Below are positions 34,461-42,056 of a stretch of 60,040 nucleotides of DNA, one piece after another. The notes under the pieces were generated by a model that saw only the letters and a program-made list of their open reading frames with translations, was not told the DNA's origin and ran no database searches. The position numbers and the translations under genes are program-made. This DNA is from Clostridiales bacterium (lineage in GTDB: Bacteria; Bacillota; Clostridia; Oscillospirales; Oscillospiraceae). Each line of letters begins with the position of its first letter. Within the stretch, counting starts at the first letter, position 1. The stretch lies in the NCBI GenBank assembly GCA_003522945.1, contig DPHR01000168.1:1224-61263 (forward strand). The letters are read 5' to 3'.

Positions 34461-35527
34461 TGCTGCTCGTACTGGCGCTCGCCGTCTGCCCAGGGAGGGC
34501 GCTTGCCGCTTCAGATGTTCCGATCCCCGGGATGGACGAGCTGACCGAAGCTCTTCCGGAGGAAGCGGCGCCTGTTCTTTCCGGCGTTTCGCCGGAGAAA
34601 CTGCCGCAGGAGAGCGTATGGCGAACGCTCCTGCGAACGGCATGGGAAAAAGTACGCTCTTCCGCCGCGGATATCTGCCGCACGGGAGGGATACTCCTTT
34701 GTGTGTGCGTGCTTGTATCGCTCACGGATACGCTTGATCTCGGCAGCCGGGCCCCGCCGTATATCACATTTGCCGCCGTCGCGGTGATCGGTACGGCGAC
34801 GATCTCAGATCTCCGCTCGTACCTCTCGCTGGGAACGGAGACGCTTCAGACTCTCTCGGACTATTCCCACGTCCTTCTGCCGGTGCTCTCGTCCGCCGCC
34901 GCAGCGTCCGGGGCGGCGGGGAGCGCAGCGGCAAAGTACGCCGCAACGGCGGTATGCATGGACGTGCTTCTGTCCGTTGCGCGGAGCGTTCTCGTCCCGT
35001 GCGTGTGCGGGTATGCCGCGCTGTCCGTTGCCGACGCCGCTGTAGGAAATGAAATATTGAAAACCGCAAAGAAGATCATGAAAACGGTCTGCACCGCTCT
35101 TTTGAGCGCCGTATGCGTGGCGTTTACCGCGTGGCTATCGCTCACAGGCGTCGTTACCGGTACGGCGGACGCGCTCGCCGCGCGGGTGACGAAAACGGCG
35201 GTTTCCGCGGCGCTTCCGGTCGTCGGGAGCATTCTGTCGGACGCGGCCTCAACGCTCGCAGCCGCGGCCGGGACGCTCAAGGCAACGATTGGGATCTTCG
35301 GGCTGCTTGCGGTGGCGGCGATCTGCCTGCCGCCCGTTTTGACGCTCGGCGTGCGGTTTTTCGTTTATAAGCTGACGGCCGCTGTGTGCGAGTGTGTGGC
35401 GGACAAGCGGTTTTCGGAGCTAATATCGAATCTTGGCACGGCGTTTGCGCTGCTGCTTGCGATAAACGGCGCAGGGGCGATGATGCTCTTCCTCTCCCTT
35501 TATTCTCTGATACAGACGGTGGTGTAA
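34460..35527 (+). CDS. spoIIIAE: Stage III sporulation protein AE
   Basis: Large polytopic membrane protein of the SpoIIIA channel, 355 residues. A signal peptide (VLALAVCPGRALA) is followed by an external segment and about seven hydrophobic helices rich in Ala/Val. The conserved AKYAATAVCMDVLLSV and TGVVTGTADALAARVTK blocks are visible. The start is set by the one-base overlap with spoIIIAD. Confidence 0.9.
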   Translation: MLLVLALAVCPGRALAASDVPIPGMDELTEALPEEAAPVLSGVSPEKLPQESVWRTLLRTAWEKVRSSAADICRTGGILLCVCVLVSLTDTLDLGSRAPPYITFAAVAVIGTATISDLRSYLSLGTETLQTLSDYSHVLLPVLSSAAAASGAAGSAAAKYAATAVCMDVLLSVARSVLVPCVCGYAALSVADAAVGNEILKTAKKIMKTVCTALLSAVCVAFTAWLSLTGVVTGTADALAARVTKTAVSAALPVVGSILSDAASTLAAAAGTLKATIGIFGLLAVAAICLPPVLTLGVRFFVYKLTAAVCECVADKRFSELISNLGTAFALLLAINGAGAMMLFLSLYSLIQTVV

Positions 35528-35531
35528 ACGC

Positions 35532-36017
35532 ATGACGGAATGGCTGTTTTCGTGGATCCGTTCGCTGGTCGCGGCGTCGCTTCTCTCCGCGCTGGCTCTC
35601 CAGCTCACGCCGGAGGGGAGCGTAAAGCGTGTAACACGCTTTACCTGCGGCATTCTCCTTGCGTGTACGCTCCTGTCGCCTGTGCTGCGAACGGACGAGA
35701 CATCGTTCTCGCTCGCGCTAAACGACTACCGGCGGACCGTTGCCGAGCTGACGGATGATCTGGAGGAGCAGGAAAATCAGCTGCTGCGAACATACATAGA
35801 ACAGAAGACCGCGGCATACATATTGGACGAGGCACGATCCATAGGAATGCCGGAACCGTCGGTTTCGGTGAAGGTGAAATGGGGGGATGAGAGCTGGGTG
35901 CCCTGTGAAGTTACGATACGCGGAGAGATTACCGCCGAACAGCGATACCGCCTGAGCGCTTATCTTGCCGCGGAGCTGGGCATTCCGGCGGAAAGGCAGC
36001 ACTGGACCGATGAGTGA
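35532..36017 (+). CDS. spoIIIAF: Stage III sporulation protein AF
   Basis: Membrane protein with two N-terminal helices (about residues 8-25 and 37-50) and a C-terminal soluble ring-building-type domain in the intermembrane space. 161 residues, shorter than the Bacillus protein (about 206). Its end overlaps spoIIIAG by 8 bases. Confidence 0.88.
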   Translation: MTEWLFSWIRSLVAASLLSALALQLTPEGSVKRVTRFTCGILLACTLLSPVLRTDETSFSLALNDYRRTVAELTDDLEEQENQLLRTYIEQKTAAYILDEARSIGMPEPSVSVKVKWGDESWVPCEVTIRGEITAEQRYRLSAYLAAELGIPAERQHWTDE

Positions 36018-36378
36018 GCGGAAATCTGTGTTAAGCGCTATGCTGCAAAAGAAAAGCGTGCTGATCGTTCTGCTTGCCGCGGGGCTGCTGCTTCTGCTCT
36101 GGCCCAGATCGTCCGGCAGCGGCACAGCAGGAAAGAACGAGGATGTGTCAACTACAGAGGAAAAGCGGCTCTGTGCGGTGCTCTCAAAAATCGACGGCGT
36201 CGGAGAGGTGTACGCGCTGCTCTCCGAAGAGCCAAACCGCCGAGGCGAGTATACCGGGGCGGTGGTCGTCTGTTCCGGCGCAAGGTCACCGGATATACGG
36301 CTCCGCATCATACAGGCCGTGAGCGCCTTCACCGGTCTCGGCAGCAACCGGATCATTGTGGAAGAATTGATATCTTAG
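36010..36378 (+). CDS. spoIIIAG: Stage III sporulation protein AG (short form)
   Basis: Single-pass protein (helix about 18-34) whose external domain forms the large SpoIIIAG ring between mother cell and forespore. Only 122 residues, against roughly 230 in Bacillus. The C-terminal ring-building motif is present (KIDGVGEVYALL ... GARSPDIRLRIIQAVSAFTGL), but the insert that forms the extended beta-barrel in Bacillus looks missing or very reduced. The identity rests on this motif and on operon position. Confidence 0.87.
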   Translation: MSERKSVLSAMLQKKSVLIVLLAAGLLLLLWPRSSGSGTAGKNEDVSTTEEKRLCAVLSKIDGVGEVYALLSEEPNRRGEYTGAVVVCSGARSPDIRLRIIQAVSAFTGLGSNRIIVEELIS

Positions 36379-36390
36379 GAGGATGATTAT

Positions 36391-36969
36391 ATGAAGACGG
36401 TAAATCTGCGTCCCCATCTCAAGCGAAACATTCTCATTGCAGCGGTGCTGCTGCTCGTGTGCGCGGCGGCATTTCTCAACTGGTCGTACAACCAGCGCTG
36501 GGGCGACGGCAACAGCGCCATGGCCGACGCGGAGGACGAAATGACGACTGCCGTAAACGCCGCGGACGGCGCGCCGGAGGAAACCGTATCCGCAGCGCTC
36601 CCCGCGTCCGTGTCCGGGTATTTCTCGGAAGCGCGGCTCACACGCCAGCAGTCAAGAGATCAGGCGCTTTCGCTGCTTGAAACGGCGGCCTGTGCCGAGT
36701 CCGCTTCGCAGGATGTCATCGACAGCGCCATGAACGAGATCACCGTTATGGCCAACTGGTCTCTGCTGGAAAGCAAGATCGAAAACGAGCTTCTTGCCAA
36801 AGATTTTGCCGACTGTGTGGTGTATCTCTCCTCGCAGGGCTGCACGGTCGCAGTCCCGTCCGGTGCGGACGGCCTGACCGAAACGCAGGTCGCCCAGATC
36901 ACCGATGCCGTTCTCTCCAACACCGAGATGACGGCCGCTGCGATCAATGTGATCGAGGTGAGGAACTGA
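36391..36969 (+). CDS. spoIIIAH: Stage III sporulation protein AH
   Basis: Single-pass membrane protein (helix about 13-30) whose external domain pairs with forespore SpoIIQ to hold the channel together. 192 residues, with the family features FLNWSYNQRW and the SRDQALSLLE...IENELLAKDFADCVVYL helices of the ring-building fold. AGGAGG precedes the ATG. Last gene of the operon. Confidence 0.93.
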   Translation: MKTVNLRPHLKRNILIAAVLLLVCAAAFLNWSYNQRWGDGNSAMADAEDEMTTAVNAADGAPEETVSAALPASVSGYFSEARLTRQQSRDQALSLLETAACAESASQDVIDSAMNEITVMANWSLLESKIENELLAKDFADCVVYLSSQGCTVAVPSGADGLTETQVAQITDAVLSNTEMTAAAINVIEVRN

Positions 36970-37004
36970 AAAAAGCGCGGAGGGAAGATCCCTTCGCGCT
37001 TTTT
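36970..37004. terminator. Terminator between spoIIIAH and the SASP gene
   Basis: A 16-bp stem (one G-T pair) with loop AGA and A/T runs on both sides; serves both convergent genes. Confidence 0.88.
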
Positions 37005-37017
37005 CTATGGGGAATGA

Positions 37018-37218
37018 TTACTTCATGCCGTTTTCGTAGGCCTCGATCATTTTCTTGACCATCTGGCCGCCGATGCTGCCGGCCTGGCGGGAGGTAAGCT
37101 CGCCGTTATAGCCATTCGTAAGGTTCACACCGACCTGGCTGGCAGCCTCCATCTTAAAGCGATCCATCGCTTCGCGGGCCTGAGGATTGACAAGATGATT
37201 GCTCTTGTTGGTAGACAT
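37018..37218 (-). CDS. Alpha/beta-type small acid-soluble spore protein
   Basis: DNA-binding protein that coats and protects spore DNA. 66 residues with the family motifs: EAASQVGVNL (including the Glu-Ala-Ala site cleaved by germination protease) and the C-terminal GGQMVKKMIEAYE. I chose the ATG at 37218 because AAAGGAG is ten bases upstream; an upstream in-frame ATG lacks one. A SigG-like promoter precedes it. Confidence 0.95.
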   Translation of the reverse strand: MSTNKSNHLVNPQAREAMDRFKMEAASQVGVNLTNGYNGELTSRQAGSIGGQMVKKMIEAYENGMK

Positions 37219-37271
37219 CTGATTGCAACTCCTTTCTCTCGAATCGAACACGTTTTTGCTGTGTCCGAGCC

Positions 37272-37300
37272 TATTTTGGCCTTGACAGCCGCGGTTATAC
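37272..37300 (-). promoter_or_regulatory. SigG-like promoter of the SASP gene
   Basis: Minus strand GTATA (37296-37300) matches all of GHATR; after 17 bases CAAAATA (37272-37278) matches six of seven positions of CATWNTA. SASP genes are classic SigG targets. The start codon lies 54 bases downstream. Confidence 0.6.
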
Positions 37301-37329
37301 GAAAGAAAGAAATGTAATATTTGACAGTC

Positions 37330-37701
37330 TCAAAGCTCACCGGCGGATAATATGCCGCGGAGAATAGCATCAATGTTGCTCCGATATTCGAGAAGCGTTT
37401 TCTCCCATGCGGAAAGACAGTGCCGCCCCTCGTCCGTAATGGAGTAAACGCGTCTCGGCTTGCTGGCAGATTCGGTGTCCCAGTAGGATGTGACAAGTCC
37501 GGCCGTCTCCATCCGTTTGAGCGTGCGGTACAGTCCGGCCGGGTCAAGTCCGTTGCCGGAGACCATACCGCTTTTTTCCAGATCGCTGATCATTTGAAAC
37601 CCGTGGCTGCTGCCGCGCTGCAGAACGACCAGTATGGCAGGCTGAAGAAATTTATCGAGATAGGAGCCCCGACAGGCACACTTTTCCAAACACGCATCCA
37701 T
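37330..37701 (-). CDS. PadR-family transcriptional regulator
   Basis: Winged-helix repressor-type regulator of 123 residues. The family core QPAILVVLQRGSSHGFQMISDLEKSG and GLYRTLKRMETAGLVTSYWD is clear, with a short C-terminal helix for dimerisation. An N-terminal CLEKCACRG gives three closely spaced cysteines, which is unusual and might bind a metal. The ATG at 37701 is set by AAAAGGGG. It points away from the MtaA-like gene, 330 bases off, and is a candidate regulator of that cluster. Confidence 0.88.
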   Translation of the reverse strand: MDACLEKCACRGSYLDKFLQPAILVVLQRGSSHGFQMISDLEKSGMVSGNGLDPAGLYRTLKRMETAGLVTSYWDTESASKPRRVYSITDEGRHCLSAWEKTLLEYRSNIDAILRGILSAGEL

Positions 37702-37741
37702 AAAATGACGCCCCTTTTCCGCATGTATTTGTTCCGTTAAA

Positions 37742-37771
37742 ATCATAGCGCAAACACCGCAGGAAAGTCAA
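37742..37771 (-). promoter_or_regulatory. Promoter of the PadR gene
   Basis: Minus strand TTGACT (37766-37771), 18-base spacer, TATGAT (37742-37747), about 40 bases before the ATG. Confidence 0.65.
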
Positions 37772-37876
37772 TATGCCTCGCTCGTGTGCTGCACTGCGGG
37801 TTGGCCCGGCCAGAGAATCTTTGCGGATTTTTCCTAATATTGTCCAAAATCTTTCTATTTTATCAATTACTGCATA

Positions 37877-37885
37877 TGTTATACT
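37877..37885 (+). promoter_or_regulatory. Extended -10 promoter before the MtaA-like gene
   Basis: TGTTATACT has the TGn extension and a good -10 (TATACT, 37880-37885), with no clear -35. It leaves a leader of about 140 bases in which I recognise no riboswitch. The rest of the 330-base PadR/MtaA gap shows nothing else I can name. Confidence 0.45.
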
Positions 37886-38031
37886 TTGTCCGAAAATGAA
37901 ACAGAAACATCAATGTATATTAACGCTTCGGCAGCATCTGTTTGTCTGTGTTAACTAGCTCAGACGATCCGGCGTTAAAAGACGGAGATACACACGGTTT
38001 TATTTTTAATTCATGCAAAGGAGAACAGATC

Positions 38032-39402
38032 ATGACTCCCAAAGAATTACTGCTGGCAACGCTTAAGTGTAAGCCGACGCCGCGCCCCGCATGGATCCCG
38101 TTTGCCGGCGCTTATGCCTCCCGTCTGAAAGGCTATACCGCGACGGAGATGTTCCAGAGCGCCGATAAGCTGACGGAATGCCTTCTCGAGGTTAACCGCA
38201 TGTTCAAGCCGGACGGCGAGTGCTGCATTTTCGATCTTCAGATCGAAGCGGAAGTCCTTGGCTGCGACCTGATGTGGGCGGATGACGGCCCTCCCAGCGT
38301 TGCATCCCATCCTCTGGCTACCGAAATGGGAGATACTCCCGTTGTCCCCTGCGAATGCACGCTCCCCGGCCCGAACGACGGACGCATCCCGCTCGTGTGC
38401 GAAGCCATGCGCCGTGTCAAGAAAGAAATCGGCGATACCACCGCTCTGTACGGCCTGATCACCGGTCCGTTCACGCTGGCATCGCATCTGCGCGGCACCG
38501 ACATTTTCCTCGACATGCTTCTGGACGACCAGTTTGTCCATGACCTGCTCGACTACTGCTACAAGGCCGCGTGCAAGATGGCGGAATACTTCATCGACGC
38601 CGGTATGGACGTTATCGCTGTTGTTGACCCGCTGATTTCTCAGATCTCCACCGAGCACTTTGAAGAGTTCTGCTCCGAGCCGTTCACGAAGCTCTTCGAC
38701 CACATTCGTGAAAAGGGCGCTTACTCCTCATTCTTCGTGTGCGGCGATGCCACGAGAAACATCGAAGTCATGTGCAAGACCGGCTGCGACTCCATTTCAG
38801 TCGACGAAAACGTCAACTTCAAGCCCGCAAAAGAGATCTGCGACAAGTACAGCGTAGCTTTCGGCGGCAACATCCCGCTTACGACCATCATGCTTCATGG
38901 CACGCAGATGGACAACATGAAGTACTGCGTTGACCTGATCGACAGCATTGAGAACAAGAACGGTCTCATCGTTGCCACCGGCTGCGATATGCCGTACGGC
39001 GTACCGTTTGAAAACACGATCGGCTGCATGCAGGCAGTGCTGCAGACGGACGAGGTCCGCGAAATGGTCAAGGACTATGTTGCGGAAGACGATAGCGACA
39101 TCGAAGTTGAGCTGCCCGACTATGAGCATCTCACCAAGCCCCTGGTGGAAGCCTTTACGCTTGACCCCGCCACCTGCGCCGCCTGCACCTACATGGTCGC
39201 GGCCACGGATGAGGCGAAGCGGACTTTCGGCGACGCCATCGACTATAACGTTTATAAGTATACCGTCAAGGAAGACATTGCCCGCATGAAAAGGATGGGC
39301 GTTCCCAATCTGCCGTCCGTTTACATCAACGGCAAGATGAAGTTCCGTTCCATTATCCCCTCCAAGGACGAACTGGAGGCTGCGATCCGCGAAGTCATGT
39401 AA
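38032..39402 (+). CDS. MtaA/UroD-type methyltransferase fused to a thioredoxin-like domain
   Basis: A 456-residue two-domain protein. Residues 1-345 belong to the uroporphyrinogen decarboxylase superfamily in its MtaA/MtbA form (methylcobalamin:thiol methyltransferases): LITGPFTLASHL, SVDENVNFKPAKE, GGNIPLTTIMLHGT and GCDMPYGVPFENT. In MtaA/MtbA, zinc is held by H-x-C and a later C; here both cysteines are kept (C237, C318) but the His position is F235. Residues about 370-456 look thioredoxin-like, with C382-A-A-C385 and the VPNLPSVYINGKMKF strand carrying the cis-proline region. The ATG at 38032 follows AAAGGAGA. True UroD is unlikely. Confidence 0.82.
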   Translation: MTPKELLLATLKCKPTPRPAWIPFAGAYASRLKGYTATEMFQSADKLTECLLEVNRMFKPDGECCIFDLQIEAEVLGCDLMWADDGPPSVASHPLATEMGDTPVVPCECTLPGPNDGRIPLVCEAMRRVKKEIGDTTALYGLITGPFTLASHLRGTDIFLDMLLDDQFVHDLLDYCYKAACKMAEYFIDAGMDVIAVVDPLISQISTEHFEEFCSEPFTKLFDHIREKGAYSSFFVCGDATRNIEVMCKTGCDSISVDENVNFKPAKEICDKYSVAFGGNIPLTTIMLHGTQMDNMKYCVDLIDSIENKNGLIVATGCDMPYGVPFENTIGCMQAVLQTDEVREMVKDYVAEDDSDIEVELPDYEHLTKPLVEAFTLDPATCAACTYMVAATDEAKRTFGDAIDYNVYKYTVKEDIARMKRMGVPNLPSVYINGKMKFRSIIPSKDELEAAIREVM

Positions 39403-39470
39403 CCAAGCGCGGCCGTCCGGAGCGTTTTCGCTCCGGACGGTCACCCCGCGGTCTGTGCTTGTTTTTTTTA
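39403..39470 (+). terminator. Terminator after the MtaA-like gene
   Basis: A perfect 12-bp stem (39413-39424 with 39429-39440, loop TTTT) extended by weaker flanking pairs and followed by eight T at about 39462-39469. It separates this gene from the DUF5714-transporter genes. Confidence 0.8.
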
Positions 39471-39535
39471 CATATTTAGTAGATCACGTCCAATATAGGA
39501 CGAAGCCAATATGAACGAATTTCGAGGTGATAAAC

Positions 39536-40135
39536 ATGCCGATGCTTCCGGATCCGGCGCATATGGACATCATCGATAAGGCGTGCATTTCTGCCTTTGA
39601 AGCGGAAGAGCCGGTCAGCGTATTTTCGCTTTGCGAAAATATTATGGACGATCCGAAGCTCCCCATGCATTGCCCGTATCACCATTATCTGATCCCTGCC
39701 GTATTGCTCACGGCCGCCAGCAGAATAAGCGGTGAAACGGAGGAAATGCTGCAGAAACGGCTCAAAACGGCGCGGGAGCGCGCCGGAACGGTGCCGGGGG
39801 GCTGCTGCGGACAGTTCGGCTGCTGCGGCGCCGCTGTGGGCGCGGGAATTTTTGCCTGCGTTTGGCAGGGATCAACGCCGCTCTCCAAAACCGGCTGGGC
39901 GGCAGGGAATGAGATGACCGCCCGCTGCCTCTCTGCGATCGCTTCGGTGGAAGGCCCCCGCTGCTGTAAGAGAGTGACGTATCTTACACTCTCGGCGGCG
40001 CTTCCCGCAGCAAGGGAGTTTCTCGGTCTCGATCTCGGCGAGATACCGGAGCACACCTGCCATCATTTCAGCCAAAGCCGGGAATGCCGTGAAACCGCCT
40101 GCCCGTTCTTCCCAAAAAAGAAAAAAACGGAATAA
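39536..40135 (+). CDS. DUF5714-type cysteine-rich protein
   Basis: A 199-residue soluble protein matching DUF5714, a domain otherwise found attached to methyltransferase or radical SAM proteins. Conserved-looking clusters are HCPYHHYLIPAVLL near residue 44, GGCCGQFGCCGAAVGAG near 87, GPRCCKRVTYLTL near 141 and HTCHHFSQSRECRETACPF near the end. The many Cys/His suggest metal or cofactor binding. The ATG follows GAGGTG; a GTG at 39527 overlaps that site. No clear promoter: only a small CGTCC/GGACG dyad near 39488-39503. Confidence 0.75.
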   Translation: MPMLPDPAHMDIIDKACISAFEAEEPVSVFSLCENIMDDPKLPMHCPYHHYLIPAVLLTAASRISGETEEMLQKRLKTARERAGTVPGGCCGQFGCCGAAVGAGIFACVWQGSTPLSKTGWAAGNEMTARCLSAIASVEGPRCCKRVTYLTLSAALPAAREFLGLDLGEIPEHTCHHFSQSRECRETACPFFPKKKKTE

Positions 40136-40153
40136 TTAACGGAGGATAAAATC

Positions 40154-41278
40154 ATGAAAAAAACCATTGCACTGCTGCTCGCTGCCATTTTGCTCCTGTC
40201 TCTCGCTGCCTGCGGACAGACCGCGCAGCCCGCTGAACCCGCGGCGACCGAAGTTCCTGCGGAAGCTCCTGCTGAGGTGGAATCGTCTGCGGAACCGGAT
40301 AATTCCAATGTTGATTATTCTCTGCGCGTTGCGCAGATGGGCACCAGCATCAAGGCGGCCATGGTCGTTCTTGCCAACGAAATGGGCTACTATGCCGAGG
40401 AAGGTCTTGATGTCACGTTTGAGCCGATCAACAACCTGAACGACGGCATCACCGCCATTCTGGGCGGCAGTCTCGACATTCTTCCGTTCGGCGTGATCCC
40501 CACCTGCACCTTCGTTGCGCAGGGCGCCGATCTCGCCGTCATCGGCGGCACGATCGCCGAGGGCAGCGAGTGCGTTATGACGCCGGAAAATGCCGCGACC
40601 TACACCGACGGCGCTTTGACCTGGTTTGCCGGCAAGACCGTCGCCTGTGTCCGTCCGGAGACCGGCCATATGATCATGATGCAGAAGATCGCGCAGGCCG
40701 GTGTTGATATGACGACCGTGAAGTTTGTGGAGCTTGACGGCTTCCAGTCTGTTGTTGAAGCTGTGCTCAAGGGCGAGGCGGACGTTGGCTTCGTGAACAG
40801 CGGCTTCGGCCAGAACGCCAAGACGCAGGGCCTTGAAGTGCCGTTCCTCGTCGGTGAATATGCGCCGAACGCTGTCTGCTGCCGCCAGACCGCGCTCAAG
40901 AGCAATGTGGAAGCGAACCGTGACGCCTATGTCCGCTTTGAGATCGCCAATCTGCGCGCCATGATGCTCATGCTGACCGACAAGGAGACGACCATTGCCA
41001 AACTGGTCGAGTTCTCCGGTCTTGATGAGCAGTATGTTTACAACTGCATTTACGACGGCGTTATGAAGATCTCCATGGACCCCTCCGCCAACCGCGTGCA
41101 GGAGTTCTATGAGATCATGCAGGCAAACGGCGATATTGCCGCCGATTCCGAGTACGACATGACCGACCATGTAGATTCCGGCATTTATTACGATGCTTTG
41201 ACTACCGTTATGGAACGTTATCCCGATTTCGACGGGTGGACGGCCATGATGGAGGCCTACGAGGAAAATAACCTCTGA
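40154..41278 (+). CDS. ABC transporter substrate-binding lipoprotein (NMT1/SsuA type)
   Basis: Extracytoplasmic binding protein of the NMT1/SsuA/TauA family, 374 residues. The lipobox LAAC puts the lipid-anchored cysteine near residue 21, followed by a Pro/Ala/Glu linker. The domain starts DYSLRVAQMGTSIKAAMVVLANEMGYYAEEGLDVTFEP, of which ANEMGYYAEEGLDV is the typical helix. Family substrates include sulfonates, pyrimidine precursors and aromatic acids; this one is unknown. GGAGG precedes the ATG. Confidence 0.88.
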   Translation: MKKTIALLLAAILLLSLAACGQTAQPAEPAATEVPAEAPAEVESSAEPDNSNVDYSLRVAQMGTSIKAAMVVLANEMGYYAEEGLDVTFEPINNLNDGITAILGGSLDILPFGVIPTCTFVAQGADLAVIGGTIAEGSECVMTPENAATYTDGALTWFAGKTVACVRPETGHMIMMQKIAQAGVDMTTVKFVELDGFQSVVEAVLKGEADVGFVNSGFGQNAKTQGLEVPFLVGEYAPNAVCCRQTALKSNVEANRDAYVRFEIANLRAMMLMLTDKETTIAKLVEFSGLDEQYVYNCIYDGVMKISMDPSANRVQEFYEIMQANGDIAADSEYDMTDHVDSGIYYDALTTVMERYPDFDGWTAMMEAYEENNL

Positions 41279-41279
41279 T

Positions 41280-42056
41280 ATGGGCGGCATTGAAGTCAAA
41301 GATCTGGTTTTCACTTACCCCGGGACGTCTTCCGAAACGCTCCGGGGCGTGGATCTCTCTGTCGGCGAGGGAGAATTCCTTTCGCTCATCGGGCCCTCGG
41401 GCTGCGGAAAGTCCACGCTACTTCGGCTGCTCGCCGGATTGGAACGGCCAGAAAGCGGCAGCCTTTTCTGCGGCGGCGTTCCGATAACCGGCCCCGGCAG
41501 CGACCGCGGCGTCGTCTTCCAGAGCCCCGCCCTGTTCCCATGGATGACGGCGCGGGATAATGTATCCTTTGCCATCCGAAAAAGCGACCATTCGCTCTCC
41601 AGGGTCGAAGCGCGCTCCCGCGCCGAGGAGGCGCTGTGCCGTGTTGGGCTTGCCGATTCCATGAGCATGCTGCCCAATCAGCTTTCCGGCGGCATGCAGC
41701 AGCGCGTTGCTATTGCAAGAGTGCTCGGTATGGGCTGTCCTACGCTGCTGTTGGACGAGCCGTTTTCTGCGCTGGACCCCAAAAACCGCTTCGCTCTCCA
41801 GGAGCTTTTGCTCAAGCTCTGGGAAGAGGACAGAAAAACGGTCCTGTTCGTGACACATGATATGGACGAGGCGATCCTGCTTAGCGACCGCGTAGCATTT
41901 ATGGAGCCGGGACGGATTGTCTTCCGGCACAAGATCCCGTTTTCACGCCCGCGCCAGCGGGAAACGCTGCTTATTTCCGGCGAGTGCTGCGCGCTGCGGC
42001 GGGATATGATCTCGCTCTTCTATAAGTGGGGCGAGGCGGCGGAGGTGAACCCATGA
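41280..42056 (+). CDS. ABC transporter ATP-binding protein (SsuB/TauB type)
   Basis: ATPase of the importer, 258 residues. Walker A GPSGCGKST near residue 40, Q-loop in VVFQSPALFPWM, signature LSGGMQQRVAIARVL and Walker B LLLDEPFSALD are all intact. It starts one base after the binding protein and overlaps the permease by ATGA. Confidence 0.93.
   Translation: MGGIEVKDLVFTYPGTSSETLRGVDLSVGEGEFLSLIGPSGCGKSTLLRLLAGLERPESGSLFCGGVPITGPGSDRGVVFQSPALFPWMTARDNVSFAIRKSDHSLSRVEARSRAEEALCRVGLADSMSMLPNQLSGGMQQRVAIARVLGMGCPTLLLDEPFSALDPKNRFALQELLLKLWEEDRKTVLFVTHDMDEAILLSDRVAFMEPGRIVFRHKIPFSRPRQRETLLISGECCALRRDMISLFYKWGEAAEVNP

Noticed and set aside
37773..37958. 61-codon frame between PadR and the MtaA-like gene
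   Set aside because: No Shine-Dalgarno or domain, and it spans the predicted promoter.
37886..38031. Possible cobalamin or TPP riboswitch before the MtaA-like gene or the importer
   Set aside because: No B12-box-like or TPP core sequence could be found in this leader or in 40136-40153.
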